Origin: Microbacterium sp. Bi121 | GTDB lineage: Bacteria > Actinomycetota > Actinomycetes > Actinomycetales > Microbacteriaceae | DNA length: 64,000 nucleotides | Assembly (NCBI RefSeq): GCF_918698005.1 | Contig: NZ_CAKKLJ010000004.1 | Coordinates: 328,561-392,560, forward strand | Direction of reading: 5' to 3' | In this document: piece by piece, positions 17,698 through 26,758 of the stretch | Position numbering within the stretch: the stretch's first letter is position 1 | How the letters are laid out: each line of letters opens with the position of its first letter | Translations under genes and position numbers: made by a program | The notes under the pieces: generated by a model | Databases searched by the model: none | Told to the model about the DNA's origin: nothing | What the model saw: the letters and a program-made list of their open reading frames with translations, nothing else

Positions 17698-18642
17698 ATG
17701 CCGTCTTCGCTGCTGTCGAGACTCGACGCGCGGACCGGCCGCCTGTACTTCACTGCGCAGGCCATCGCGGGCACCATCTGGTGGTTCGGTGTGGCCCTGT
17801 CGGAATCCGTCCGCGAACTCACACTGGGGCGCCTGGATCCGGTACTGGTGGCCGCTTTCGACATCCCGCTCTTCGTCATCGCGTCGCTGCTCGTCGCTGT
17901 CGGCGTGCGCAGGGCCGTGTGGATCGTCGTACCGTGGACCGCGGTCGTCGCTGCCGGCATGGCGCTGTACGCGACACTCACAGGGCTCGCCGGGTGGGGC
18001 GTGCTGCTCATGATCGCCGCCACCGTCGGGAGCATCGCCGCAGGGCTGCTGGTCTGGCTGGGGCGTGCTCCCACCGAGTGGATCCTCTTCGGGCCGTTCT
18101 CCTTCCGGCTCGCGACGGCGACGACGACCCGTGCGCATGTCACTCGCTCGGCCGCGCAGATCGTCGTGTTCTGGGGGCTGTTCCTCGGGGTGATCCCGGC
18201 GGTCATCGTCTTCTTCGAGCAGCGGTGGAGCCTGCACGTCGATTTCCCCGATGCGGTGCGCGTGGGCGGCGGCATCCTGTTCGTCGCCGCGGGCGCGTTG
18301 GGGCTCTGGTCCGCCGCCGTGATGTCGACGCAGGGCGAGGGCACACCACTGCCATCGGCGATGGCACGCCGGCTGGTGGTCACCGGTCCGTACCGGTTCG
18401 TCCGCAATCCGATGGCGATCGCCGGGATCGCACAGGGCGTCGCCGTGGGGCTCGCGATGGGGTCGTGGGTGGTGATCGTCTACGCCCTGAGCGGGTCGCT
18501 GATCTGGAACTGGATCGTCCGACCGCTCGAGGAGGACGACCTCGAAGCCCGCTTCGGGGCCGAGTACGTGGCGTATGCGCAGGCCGTACGGTGTTGGATC
18601 CCGCAGTTGCGTCCGTTCCACGCCGACGTGAACATCGGGTGA
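17698..18642 (+). CDS. isoprenylcysteine carboxyl methyltransferase-like membrane protein
   Basis: A 314-residue membrane protein. The C-terminal third has the ICMT/PEMT signature GPYRFVRNPMAIAGIAQG followed by LEEDDLEARFGAEYVAYAQAVRCWIPQ, which binds SAM and the substrate in this superfamily. Several N-terminal hydrophobic segments precede it. The substrate is unknown; lipid, quinone or steroid-like methylation is possible. It is followed 42 bases later by a DedA gene on the same strand. Confidence 0.82.
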   Translation: MPSSLLSRLDARTGRLYFTAQAIAGTIWWFGVALSESVRELTLGRLDPVLVAAFDIPLFVIASLLVAVGVRRAVWIVVPWTAVVAAGMALYATLTGLAGWGVLLMIAATVGSIAAGLLVWLGRAPTEWILFGPFSFRLATATTTRAHVTRSAAQIVVFWGLFLGVIPAVIVFFEQRWSLHVDFPDAVRVGGGILFVAAGALGLWSAAVMSTQGEGTPLPSAMARRLVVTGPYRFVRNPMAIAGIAQGVAVGLAMGSWVVIVYALSGSLIWNWIVRPLEEDDLEARFGAEYVAYAQAVRCWIPQLRPFHADVNIG

Positions 18643-18684
18643 CTCTGCGGGGATCCACAGACGGTCTTCCCTACGCTGGTGGTC

Positions 18685-19344
18685 ATGGATGCCGGAGCCG
18701 AGAACCTCAACGCGATCGCGGCCTGGGCGGTCGCCCTCATGGAGACCCTCGGCGGAGTCGGGGCCGGCGTCGCCATCGCGCTGGAGAACCTGTTCCCGCC
18801 GCTGCCGAGCGAGATCATCCTGCCGCTGGCCGGCTTCACGGCTGCGCAGGGAACTCTGGGCCTGGTCGAGGTTCTGATCTGGACGACGGTCGGGTCGATC
18901 GTCGGCGCTCTCGCCCTGTACGGCATCGGCGCCTGGCTCGGGCGACGGCGGATGTACGCGATCGCAGAGCGCATTCCGCTGATCAAAGTCGAGGATGTCG
19001 AGCGCACGGAGGCCTGGTTCGAGAAGCACGGATCGAAGGCGGTGTTCTTCGGCCGGATGATCCCGATCTTCCGGAGCCTCATCTCGATCCCGGCGGGCAT
19101 CGAACGGATGCCGTTGCTGCGCTTCACCATGCTGACCACCGCGGGGAGTGCGATCTGGAACACGATCTTCGTGCTCGCCGGCTTCTACCTCGGCGCCAAC
19201 TGGCACATCGTCGAGGAGTATGCGGGCATCTTCCAGAAGGTCGTCATCGCGGTCGTCGTCATCGCCGTCGTCGCCTGGATCGTGGTGCGCGTCCGACAGC
19301 TCCGCCGCAACAGGGCGACAGCTGCCGCCGGCAGCGTCGACTGA
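18685..19344 (+). CDS. DedA family membrane protein
   Basis: A 219-residue integral membrane protein of the DedA/SNARE-associated family. Characteristic parts are ENLFPPLPSEIILPLAGF near the N-terminus, GRMIPIFRSLISIPAGIERM in the middle and a C-terminal transmembrane helix followed by a basic tail. DedA proteins act in membrane homeostasis and polyprenyl-phosphate or lipid flipping. The start is ATG 18685; a GTG two codons upstream (18679) is possible. Confidence 0.88.
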   Translation: MDAGAENLNAIAAWAVALMETLGGVGAGVAIALENLFPPLPSEIILPLAGFTAAQGTLGLVEVLIWTTVGSIVGALALYGIGAWLGRRRMYAIAERIPLIKVEDVERTEAWFEKHGSKAVFFGRMIPIFRSLISIPAGIERMPLLRFTMLTTAGSAIWNTIFVLAGFYLGANWHIVEEYAGIFQKVVIAVVVIAVVAWIVVRVRQLRRNRATAAAGSVD

Positions 19345-19352
19345 CGAACCGC

Positions 19353-20726
19353 TTACAACGGACGCGTCGACGCGAGCACCTCGTTGAGTGCCTCGGTGCT
19401 GGACGGATGCGTCCAGATGCTGTCGCGGAGCTCGCTCGCCGTGACGTCGTGGCGCATCGCCAGCGCGAGCAGATTGATCACTTCCTGCGCGTCGATCGAG
19501 AACACCGTGGCCCCGAGGATCAGATCGGTGTCGGCATCCACCAGCACCTTGATGAGGCCGTGGGTTTCGCCGATGATCTTCGGCCGCGGCATCGCCGCGA
19601 TATCGGCGACGGCCTTCGATGCGACCCGTACGCGCCGACCGCTGGCCCGCGCTTCGTCCTCGTCCATTCCGACCCGGGCAAGCGGCGGGGTGAGGAACAC
19701 CGTGTACGGGACGGCGACGCGGTCGCTCGTCGACCTCGTGCCTGAGCCGTCGAGCTGATCCATGACGATGCGGTTGTCGTCGAGGGAGATGTAGGTGAAC
19801 TGCGGTCCGCCGTTCACGTCGCCCACGGCGAAGATGTGCTCGGCTGACGTTCGCAGCCTGTCATCGACGGTGATGTAGCCGCGCTCGTCCCGTTCCACAC
19901 CGGCGGCGTCAAGACCGAGATCCGTCGTGACCGCCTGCCGACCGACGGCGACGAGCACGGCATCCGCGGCAAGCGCACAGCTCTCGCCTGCGACCGTCAC
20001 GTCGACGCTGACGTCCGCAGAGTCCTCCCGAACGGCACGGACATCGGCGCTGAGCACGAGCTCGACGCCGGACTCCTCTAGCAGCGACCGCGCGGCATCG
20101 GCCACATCGCGGTCCTCGCGCTTCATGAACGTGTCACCGTGATCGAGCAGAGTCACTCGCGACCCGAACTTCGCGAACATGTGCGCGAACTCCAGCCCGA
20201 CGTAGCCGCCGCCGACGACGATGAGCCGCTCGGGCAGCGGATCGATGTGCTGGATGGTCGTCGAGTCGAAGACGCGCGAGCTCTCGGTCGGGAACGCCGG
20301 CCGCGCCGGCTCCGTGCCCGTGTTGATGATGATGTTCGCCGCGCGGATGCTGAGGATGTCGGTGCCTGCCGAGACCTCGACGGCGTGCGGTCCCGTGAAC
20401 TGTGCGCGGCCGTCGATGAGCGTGACGCTGTCGACCTCGCCGAGCATGGCGTGATTGCGCGCACGCAGTTTGTCGGTCAGCGCATCGCGCCCGGCCACAG
20501 CATCCATGAAATACGACTGCGGGTCATCGTCCTCCCGACGCTCGGATGCGCTGTGCACGAGGTCCTTCGTCGGGACGCAGGCGATGTTGATGCAGCTGCC
20601 GCCGTACATCGACGCGGATTGTTCCACGAGTGCGACGGATCGACCCTTTCTGCCGAGCGCTCCGGCGAGCGTCTTGCCGCCCTTGCCCCAGCCGATGACG
20701 AGCACGTCCACATCGATGTCTGCCAT
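19353..20726 (-). CDS. RclA-like pyridine nucleotide-disulfide oxidoreductase
   Basis: A 457-residue FAD flavoprotein. The N-terminus VLVIGWGKGGKTLAGALGRKG and MYGGSCINIACVPTKDLVHSA are close in pattern to RclA of Escherichia coli, which protects against reactive chlorine; the redox cysteines are in SCINIAC. A second Rossmann motif VVGGGYVGLEFAHMF and the C-terminal HPSSTEALNEVL complete the family. Other related enzymes are mercuric and dihydrolipoamide reductases; RclA-like is preferred because of the KGGKTLA start. No partner gene of an RclABC set is seen next to it. Confidence 0.85.
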   Translation of the reverse strand: MADIDVDVLVIGWGKGGKTLAGALGRKGRSVALVEQSASMYGGSCINIACVPTKDLVHSASERREDDDPQSYFMDAVAGRDALTDKLRARNHAMLGEVDSVTLIDGRAQFTGPHAVEVSAGTDILSIRAANIIINTGTEPARPAFPTESSRVFDSTTIQHIDPLPERLIVVGGGYVGLEFAHMFAKFGSRVTLLDHGDTFMKREDRDVADAARSLLEESGVELVLSADVRAVREDSADVSVDVTVAGESCALAADAVLVAVGRQAVTTDLGLDAAGVERDERGYITVDDRLRTSAEHIFAVGDVNGGPQFTYISLDDNRIVMDQLDGSGTRSTSDRVAVPYTVFLTPPLARVGMDEDEARASGRRVRVASKAVADIAAMPRPKIIGETHGLIKVLVDADTDLILGATVFSIDAQEVINLLALAMRHDVTASELRDSIWTHPSSTEALNEVLASTRPL

Positions 20727-20741
20727 GACAGCACTCTACGA

Positions 20742-21191
20742 TCAGGCTCCTGCCGCGCGCCTCACGACCTCGCTCAACTGCTCCCACGCCTTCTCTGTCG
20801 GGTCGATGAGCGCGTACGAGGTCGGCCAGAATCCGGTCGGCTCGTCCAGGGCGGCCTGCGCGCTCACGCCGAACGTCGAATAGCGCTCCTTGTCCATCTG
20901 GCCGCTGCGGAAGAACACCACGACCTTGCCGTCCCGCGCGTAGCCGGGCTGACCGTAGTACAGCTTCGGCGCCAGGTCCGGCGCGACGGATTCGACGATC
21001 TCGTGCAGGCGTTCGGCCATCTCGCGGTCGCCATCCGGCATCTGCGCGATCTTCGCGAGCTGCTCTGCCTTCTCGGCCGCTGCCTTCGCAGCACCCTTGG
21101 CGCGCTTGGCGTCGGCCTTGAGCTCCGCCGCACGCTGCTTCATCGCGGCGCGCTCTTCTGCGGAGAATCCTCCGGCGTCGTTCTTCGTCAT
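20742..21191 (-). CDS. DUF1801 family protein (iron chaperone-like)
   Basis: A 149-residue protein. The first 50 residues are a charged helical extension rich in Ala/Lys/Glu (ELKADAKRAKGAAKAAAEKAEQ), and the rest is the DUF1801/YdhG-like domain (LHEIVESVAPDLAPKLYYGQPGYARDGKVVVFF). The start has a clear GAGGAGA site upstream. Function is not established. Confidence 0.8.
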   Translation of the reverse strand: MTKNDAGGFSAEERAAMKQRAAELKADAKRAKGAAKAAAEKAEQLAKIAQMPDGDREMAERLHEIVESVAPDLAPKLYYGQPGYARDGKVVVFFRSGQMDKERYSTFGVSAQAALDEPTGFWPTSYALIDPTEKAWEQLSEVVRRAAGA

Positions 21192-21321
21192 GGTGCTGTC
21201 TCCTCGTCGTTTCGTTGCCGTGACCCCACGCTATCGGCGGCGGGCGCGACAGCACTTCTCGATTCCTGATGCGTTCGCCGCTCGATGTCCCGAGCGCGAG
21301 AAGGCCTGACAGGATGGACGC

Positions 21322-21753
21322 ATGGCGGCAGCGAGCGACCGGGCGGACATCACGGTCATGCGCCGCGTGCGCGACCGGATCGACCGTGAGTTCGCGCGTC
21401 CGCTGAACGTAGAGGACCTCGCGCGCGGCGTGCACATGTCGGCCGGTCACCTGAGCCGCGAGTTCCGGCGGATCTACGGCGAGCCGCCCTACTCGTACCT
21501 GATGACGAGGCGCATCGAGCGGGCGATGACCCTGCTGCGTCGAGGCGATCTGTCCGTCACCGAGATCTGCTTCGCCGTGGGGTTCTCGTCCCTCGGCACG
21601 TTCAGCACCCGGTTCTCCGAGCTCGTCGGGGTCTCGCCGAGCGCGTACCGCGAGGACCCGTCGCACTCAGTGGACGGCGTCCCACCGTGCCTGGCCAAGC
21701 AGGTGACCAGACCGGTCAGGAATCGAGAAGCGCAGGTGACGGCATCCGCCTAG
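21322..21753 (+). CDS. AraC-family helix-turn-helix regulator
   Basis: A 143-residue regulator consisting almost only of the double HTH domain of AraC. The first HTH is LNVEDLARGVHMSAGHLSREF, the second LSVTEICFAVGFSSLGTFSTRFSELVGVSPSAYR. It has no ligand-binding domain. Its stop is 10 bases before the ATG of the VOC gene, so the two form an operon and the regulator probably controls it. Confidence 0.88.
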   Translation: MAAASDRADITVMRRVRDRIDREFARPLNVEDLARGVHMSAGHLSREFRRIYGEPPYSYLMTRRIERAMTLLRRGDLSVTEICFAVGFSSLGTFSTRFSELVGVSPSAYREDPSHSVDGVPPCLAKQVTRPVRNREAQVTASA

Positions 21754-21763
21754 CGTGAATGCC

Positions 21764-22168
21764 ATGAACATCAACATCCACTACGCGTTCCTGCCTCACA
21801 CCGACGCCGATGCGGCGCTCGGTTTCTACCGTGATCTGCTCGGCTTCGAAGTCCGCAACGATGTCGGTTACGAGAACATGCGCTGGATCACGGTGGCACC
21901 CGAGGGCAGCTCGACATCGATCGTGCTGAGCCCGCCTGCCGTCGATCCTGGCATCAGCGATGAGGAGCGCGAGACGATCATGAACCTCATCGCCAAGGGC
22001 GTCTATGGCGCCGTCACGCTCGCCACCGACGACCTCGACGGGCTGTTCGAGAAGCTCGAAGCCGGCGGAGCCGACATCGTGCAGGAGCCGACCGATCAGG
22101 ACTACGGCGTACGCGACTGCGCCTTCCGCGACCCGTCCGGCAACCTGATCCGCGTGAACCAGCTCTGA
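21764..22168 (+). CDS. VOC (glyoxalase/bleomycin resistance) family protein
   Basis: A 134-residue protein with paired beta-alpha-beta-beta-beta modules: HYAFLPHTDADAALGFYRDLLGFEVRND at the N-terminus and CAFRDPSGNLIRVNQL at the C-terminus. Such proteins bind a metal and act as isomerases, dioxygenases or drug binders. An alternative GTG start lies three codons upstream (21755). It is coupled with an AraC regulator. Confidence 0.85.
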   Translation: MNINIHYAFLPHTDADAALGFYRDLLGFEVRNDVGYENMRWITVAPEGSSTSIVLSPPAVDPGISDEERETIMNLIAKGVYGAVTLATDDLDGLFEKLEAGGADIVQEPTDQDYGVRDCAFRDPSGNLIRVNQL

Positions 22169-22202
22169 CTGACTGCTCGGGCCCGGGTTCTACGATGACG
22201 GA

Positions 22203-22901
22203 GTGACCTCCGCGCGCACGATCCAGACTCTCGGCATTCTCGGGGCCGGTCGGCTCGGCGGCGTGCTCGCTCGGCTCGCGGCATCCGCCGGTCTGCGCGT
22301 CCTCGTCGCGCACTCGGGTGACCCCGCGGTCATCGCCGGGCGGATTCGAGCACTCGGTGCGATTGCCGCGCCTGTCGAGACCGTGATCGCCGAATCGGAT
22401 GCCGTCATCCTCGCGCTTCCGCTCGGAAGATACCGGATGCTGCCCGCCGACGCGCTGCGCGGCAGGCTGGTCATCGACGCCACGAACTACTGGTGGGGCT
22501 CGGACGGCATCCGAGACGACCTCAGCGATCCGCAGACGTCGACCAGCGAGCTCGTGCAGACGCACCTCGCCGGAGCGCGGGTCGTGAAGGCGCTGAGCCA
22601 CATGGGGTATCAGGACCTCGAGGATGAGGCGCGTCCGGCCGGGGCATCCGGTCGCAAGGCGATCGCCGTCGCCGGTGATAACCCGGCCGATGTCGACGTC
22701 GTGTCATCCCTCGTGGACGCGCTCGGGTTCGATCCCGTGCTCGCAGGCCCTCTTGCGTCGGGGATCATGCTCGAGCCAGGCGCTGAAGCGTTCGGTGCCG
22801 ACGTCGATGCCGCCCAGCTGCGCGAGATGCTCGACGGCTTCTGGACATCGCAGCGCGGCATTGTCGTGGCGCGGGCGCGAGAAGCCGGCGGCGCGACATG
22901 A
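22203..22901 (+). CDS. NADP-binding F420-reductase-like oxidoreductase
   Basis: A 232-residue protein with an N-terminal Rossmann motif TLGILGAGRLGGVLARLA. The regions RLVIDATNYWWG and VVKALSHMGYQDLEDE resemble the NADPH:F420 oxidoreductase superfamily, and the later domain is helical. Substrate is unclear. It starts with GTG at 22203 and stands alone between the VOC gene and a minus-strand hypothetical. Confidence 0.78.
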   Translation: MTSARTIQTLGILGAGRLGGVLARLAASAGLRVLVAHSGDPAVIAGRIRALGAIAAPVETVIAESDAVILALPLGRYRMLPADALRGRLVIDATNYWWGSDGIRDDLSDPQTSTSELVQTHLAGARVVKALSHMGYQDLEDEARPAGASGRKAIAVAGDNPADVDVVSSLVDALGFDPVLAGPLASGIMLEPGAEAFGADVDAAQLREMLDGFWTSQRGIVVARAREAGGAT

Positions 22902-22924
22902 TTCGCACCTGTGCATCGGGCTGA

Positions 22925-23446
22925 CTATCCGAATGGGCGAGTGCCCGGGACCGGCGCGTCGTGCCAGTATCGCGACCATGTCCGGGCGGTTCCCGTTGCG
23001 GCGTCGGCGGCGCGAATCCGCTGCCAGTTGCGGCCGCCGCGCGCGAAAGAGGCACGCACGGACGGAGGCGCCTGCTCGTGCGGGATGGGCGTCGGGATCC
23101 ATTCGCATGCCCGGACGTGCATCAGGTCGACAGCCCACGCCCCCGGATTCGCGTCGTATATCCACGCCCCGCCTATCCGGCCGAGCCACAGAGACGCATT
23201 CAGATCGCGGGTCCACACGAACGACCTGAGCGCAGCTGACGCGAATCGCTCGAGTCGTCGCGCTGCGCGCTCACCGTACGTCGCATCGGTCTGCACGATG
23301 GCGTCGGACAGCGAAGCAGGTGGATGATCGAGTCGTCCGCCGACACCGCACAGTCCTCCCTCGAGTGCCCGCGTCACGGCGATGCCGGTCGGCACATCAG
23401 GATCGCGCGAACGCATGGGTGCTCGGTATATCGTCTGCTCCGACAT
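22925..23446 (-). CDS. hypothetical protein, 173 residues
   Basis: Protein starting MSEQTIYRAPMRSRDPDV. It is rich in Arg and Trp (CEWIPTPIPHEQAPP, RNWQRIRAADAATG, WSRYWHDAPVPG) and has no membrane segment. The ATG at 23446 is preferred to a GTG three codons upstream because an AGGAG site lies about ten bases before it. I do not recognise the family. Confidence 0.6.
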   Translation of the reverse strand: MSEQTIYRAPMRSRDPDVPTGIAVTRALEGGLCGVGGRLDHPPASLSDAIVQTDATYGERAARRLERFASAALRSFVWTRDLNASLWLGRIGGAWIYDANPGAWAVDLMHVRACEWIPTPIPHEQAPPSVRASFARGGRNWQRIRAADAATGTARTWSRYWHDAPVPGTRPFG

Positions 23447-23490
23447 GGTGTCCACTCTCCTCGCCGGCCTTGATCGGCTGCTTCCGCCGG

Positions 23491-23670
23491 TCAGAGATCC
23501 TCGGGCGCGAGGTCGCCCTGTCCTTCGTCGCCGAGTTCCGCCTCCACAGGGTCATCGCCCTGGGTCTCGGGCTGCTCGGCCGACGATGGCAGATCGGCCT
23601 CGGGGATCTCGTCGTCCACGTCGCGGATGTCTTCGCCGGCATCAGAAGCGGCGTCCGGTGTCGATTCCAT
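23491..23670 (-). CDS. small acidic protein, 59 residues
   Basis: The start MESTPDAASDAG at 23670 is set by an excellent upstream AGGAGGAA-type ribosome site. The product is very acidic (DIRDVDDEIPEADLP, GDDPVEAELGDE) and probably disordered. Such small acidic proteins are frequent and unassigned in Microbacterium. It lies 44 bases upstream of the 173-residue gene on the same strand. Confidence 0.65.
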   Translation of the reverse strand: MESTPDAASDAGEDIRDVDDEIPEADLPSSAEQPETQGDDPVEAELGDEGQGDLAPEDL

Positions 23671-23806
23671 GGTTCCTCCTCGATCCCGTGGCGGGGTGCT
23701 CCAAGAGCTGATACCGCCATCACGAGCAGTCTCCCGGGGCCGAAGGTGTCGCTGTGAGGGGGTTGACAGGTCTCGGAGCGCGTGACACAACGTCCGTTTC
23801 GCGGCG

Positions 23807-24769
23807 CTATGCGGGGATGCTGCGTGTGCGCGCGGCCGGGATCAACCGCGGAACGACCTTCACGGCGATGACCATCACGACGAGTTCGACGAGCGTCTGC
23901 GTGACGACGATCAGCGGCGTGAGGGAGAATGCGGCGGGAAGAGCAAGAACCAGCGGCAGGACGACGAGCGAGTTTCGGGTCATGCCACTGAAGACGATCG
24001 CTCGCGAGCCCGGTGCATCGAGTCGCGCGATACGTGCTGCGGCCAGTCCGACCGGGACCATGATCGCCGCGAACAGGACGAAGACGATGATCACCAGCGG
24101 GAGCGAACCGATCCGCTCCCCCACGCCGGCGATCTGGGATGCCACGACCACAGCGAGCGTGAGCATCATCAGCGGCACCATGCTCTTTTCGACCGTGCTC
24201 AGCACCCGGCCGCCCCAGCGGGTGCGTGCTGCGGCGAGCTGCGTGAGACCGGCTGCGGCGAGCGGCAGGATGATGAGCAGCGCGAAGGCTTCAGCGAACG
24301 CCGCGAGGTCGATGCCGAGGACGAAGTCCGCACCGACGAAGGCCCAGAGGTAAAGCGGCAGAAGGAGCATCTGCGCGAGCATCAGCAGTGGCGTGGCTGC
24401 GAGCAGCCGATCTCGTGAGCCGCCGGCGAGGCCTGTGAAGACGATGACGTAGTCCACGCACGGGGTGAGCAGCACGAACAGGACACCCACGAGCAGCACC
24501 TGGTCATGGGCGACGATGCGGGACAGCATCCAGACGACGATCGGGACGACGGCGAAGTTCACGGCGAAGATCGTCGTCAGGAACCGCCAGTCGCGGAATG
24601 CCCGGCCGATCTTCGCGAACGGCACGCCGCAGAACGTCGCGTAGAGCAGCAGACCGAGCACGGGTGTGATGGCGATTTCGGCCGGCTGCGCGATGACCGG
24701 AAACAGCAGGCCGACGGCAGCGCCGATGGCGAGGGCCGCGAGATAGAGCGGAACCTGAAGACGCTCCAT
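23807..24769 (-). CDS. bile acid:sodium symporter / arsenic resistance-like transporter
   Basis: A 320-residue membrane protein with about ten hydrophobic helices. It belongs to the BASS/ACR3-like superfamily: VLGLLLYATFCGVPF, VLFVLLTPCVDYVIVFTGLAGG and the late RAIVFSGMTRNSLVVLPLVLALP are in the expected core positions. Substrate (arsenite, an organic anion or another) is not decidable; no arsR or arsC is nearby. Start MERLQ at 24769 is chosen over a TTG at 24781. It lies just after the macro-like gene on the same strand. Confidence 0.8.
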   Translation of the reverse strand: MERLQVPLYLAALAIGAAVGLLFPVIAQPAEIAITPVLGLLLYATFCGVPFAKIGRAFRDWRFLTTIFAVNFAVVPIVVWMLSRIVAHDQVLLVGVLFVLLTPCVDYVIVFTGLAGGSRDRLLAATPLLMLAQMLLLPLYLWAFVGADFVLGIDLAAFAEAFALLIILPLAAAGLTQLAAARTRWGGRVLSTVEKSMVPLMMLTLAVVVASQIAGVGERIGSLPLVIIVFVLFAAIMVPVGLAAARIARLDAPGSRAIVFSGMTRNSLVVLPLVLALPAAFSLTPLIVVTQTLVELVVMVIAVKVVPRLIPAARTRSIPA

Positions 24770-24777
24770 CTGCCCAG

Positions 24778-25170
24778 TCAAGCAGACAGATGCGGAACGA
24801 AGGATTCGGGGATCGTGACGTTGGCGGGGACGCCGACGAACAGCGGCGCGACCTCTTCGGGCGTGTGTCCCGCGATCCCGCAGCCGACCGGCGTGAGGAG
24901 GAAGCGGAGTTCAGGATGTGCTGCGGCGTACGCGATGAAGCTTCGGGCCTCGTCGGCGAGCACGTCGAGCCCGTTCATGGTGTCGATGGCGTACGTCTGA
25001 CCGTGATGGCCATGGCCTTCGCCCCAGACCGCTCCGAAGCGCTGATGAGCCACGCGCGCAGCTCCACCGCCGTGCTGACCGCCGGAGTTGGAGCCGAACA
25101 CGAAGACCTCGTCGGGGCGCAGGACGTCGACGATGTGCGGAGTGATGTCCGTATCGCAGGCTGTTGTCAT
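24778..25170 (-). CDS. macro-like (A1S_2505-type) protein
   Basis: A 130-residue protein with VFVFGSNSGGQHGGGAARVA and FLLTPVGCGIAGHTPEEVAPLF, the pattern of a small phage-associated family related to macro or ADP-ribose-binding folds. Catalytic function is unknown. Its ATG overlaps the stop of the Rieske gene by one base (TGATG), and its stop lies 8 bases before the transporter start, so the three may be co-transcribed. Confidence 0.72.
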   Translation of the reverse strand: MTTACDTDITPHIVDVLRPDEVFVFGSNSGGQHGGGAARVAHQRFGAVWGEGHGHHGQTYAIDTMNGLDVLADEARSFIAYAAAHPELRFLLTPVGCGIAGHTPEEVAPLFVGVPANVTIPESFVPHLSA

Positions 25171-26033
25171 CAGGTTGCGCGAACTCTGACCCGGCCGTCA
25201 TCCACGCTGACCTCCCAGAGCGGTTGCGGAACGCTGGCTGGGCCGCGCTCGACCTCGCCGTCCTCCAGATGGAACCGGCTGCCGTGCCACGGACACGTGA
25301 CGCAGCCGTCGGCGTCGAGGGTTCCCTCGTCGAGTGGTCCCCCGGCGTGCGTGCACACCGCCGAGATCGCGTGCAGCTCGCCGTTCTGCCGGGCGAGCAG
25401 GACGGGAACGTCTCCCACGGTCACCCGGGTGAGCGAGCCGTCTGCGAGGTCGCTCTCGGCGGCGACGTCTGTCCATTTGCGGGTCGGTCGCTGGAACGCC
25501 GTGTGGTTCACACCGATGCCACGGACGAAGGACAGGTGACCGCCGAGATAGGCGGAGCCGAGTGTGAGCGACAGGCCGAGGATGCTGAGCACGATGCCCG
25601 CTCCCCGATGGCCGCGTCGACGGGCGAGCCAGGAGCTGGCCTGCAGCACGCTCGCAGTGGCGTTGGATGCCGCGTGGATGAAGCCGACGCGCCGGTCGGC
25701 GCCGATCGTGTCGGACCAGTCTGAGGCGCCCGAGAGGGCGGCCGGCGCGGATGCCAGGATGCCGAGGCCGACGAGGCGGCGCGCAGCTGCGGCGCTCTCC
25801 TCCCCGCCTGTGAGGTCGAGTGCCACCGCAGCGCCCCAGGCGCCGATCGGGAGGTCCGTGAGCATCGGATGCAGTTGATGCCCGAGCCATGATCCGGACA
25901 GGGCGTTCTTCACGCCCTTCGACCGGGTCGCCGTCTTGACCCACCCAATCAAGGTCGTGGCTGGCGCATCCAGCTCCTTCGCTCGGCCGATCTTCTGGAT
26001 CAGCGTCTTCATCGTGCCTGATGCTTCGCTCAT
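25170..26033 (-). CDS. DUF2231 membrane domain fused to a Rieske [2Fe-2S] domain
   Basis: A 287-residue protein. The N-terminal two thirds is a DUF2231-like membrane region (HPMLTDLPIGAWGAAVALDL and further hydrophobic helices). The C-terminal third is a Rieske domain with CTHAGGPLDEG and CVTCPWHGSRFHLEDG, giving the two Cys/His ligand pairs. It probably transfers electrons at the membrane. The same fusion is seen in other actinobacteria. Confidence 0.88.
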   Translation of the reverse strand: MSEASGTMKTLIQKIGRAKELDAPATTLIGWVKTATRSKGVKNALSGSWLGHQLHPMLTDLPIGAWGAAVALDLTGGEESAAAARRLVGLGILASAPAALSGASDWSDTIGADRRVGFIHAASNATASVLQASSWLARRRGHRGAGIVLSILGLSLTLGSAYLGGHLSFVRGIGVNHTAFQRPTRKWTDVAAESDLADGSLTRVTVGDVPVLLARQNGELHAISAVCTHAGGPLDEGTLDADGCVTCPWHGSRFHLEDGEVERGPASVPQPLWEVSVDDGRVRVRAT

Positions 26034-26145
26034 GCCGTCTGTCTACTCGCGTGCGGTCACCGGGTCAACGGGTTGACGGTGAGACGAGCAGACCGACGGA
26101 TCACCGCTCAGTTACACTCACACGCAACAGCGAAGGAGCGTCAGC

Positions 26146-26715
26146 ATGGGCAAAGTCGCCTGGGGGTTCACCGCATCGATCGACGGGTTCATCGCCGGTC
26201 CCGGACACGATATGTCGTGGCTCGCCGCTTCCGAACCGCACGCTGAGGGCACCACAGAGCGGATGGCTTCGAAGGTGGCCGTCATCATCTCCGGCCGCGA
26301 CGGGTATGACGCGGCCCAGGCACAGCGGGACGAGCGTGACGAGAGGACTGCCGAAGCCTACGGCGGAGCGTGGTCGGGGACGGAGTTCATCCTCACGCAC
26401 CGGCCGGAGGAACTGGCGGACGACCCGACCGTCATCGCCGTGAACTGCTCCATCGTCGAGGCGATCGACCGCGCGCAAGCGATCGCCGGCGATCGAGACA
26501 TTCAGATCATCAGCGCCGATATCGCTCGGCAGGCGCTGGAGCACGATCTCATCGACGAGCTGCAGGTGTTCGTCGCGCCCGTCTTCCTCGGCGACGGGAT
26601 CCGTATCTTCGATGTCCCCGGTGGGCGCCGCTTCGACTGGGAGCTGGTCGAGATCGATGAGGCGAACAGGCGCAGTCTCGCCCGGACGTATCGACCCAAG
26701 AGCAGGACTTCCTGA
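26146..26715 (+). CDS. dihydrofolate reductase family protein (RibD C-terminal-like)
   Basis: A 189-residue protein of the RibD_C/DHFR-like fold. It begins GKVAWGFTASIDGFIAGPGHDMSW and has ISADIARQALEHDLIDELQVFVAPVFLGDG, typical of this family in actinobacteria. The ribosome site AAGGAG is good. It is the last chromosomal gene before the island; its terminator overlaps the left attachment repeat. Confidence 0.87.
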   Translation: MGKVAWGFTASIDGFIAGPGHDMSWLAASEPHAEGTTERMASKVAVIISGRDGYDAAQAQRDERDERTAEAYGGAWSGTEFILTHRPEELADDPTVIAVNCSIVEAIDRAQAIAGDRDIQIISADIARQALEHDLIDELQVFVAPVFLGDGIRIFDVPGGRRFDWELVEIDEANRRSLARTYRPKSRTS

Positions 26716-26720
26716 AATGC

Positions 26721-26758
26721 CGAAGGCCCGGAGACTCGTGCGAGTTCCGGGCCTTTCG
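26721..26758. terminator. bidirectional hairpin terminator at left island edge
   Basis: Arms CGAAGGCCCGGA and TCCGGGCCTTTCG surround an inner ACTCG/CGAGT stem. It follows the DHFR-family gene. Read on the minus strand it starts just after the tRNA-Pro remnant, so before integration it was probably also the terminator of tRNA-Pro. Confidence 0.8.

Noticed and set aside
17184..19745. 853-codon plus-strand frame over the hypothetical, ICMT-like and DedA genes
   Set aside because: It runs through three better supported genes and has low-complexity Arg-rich content.
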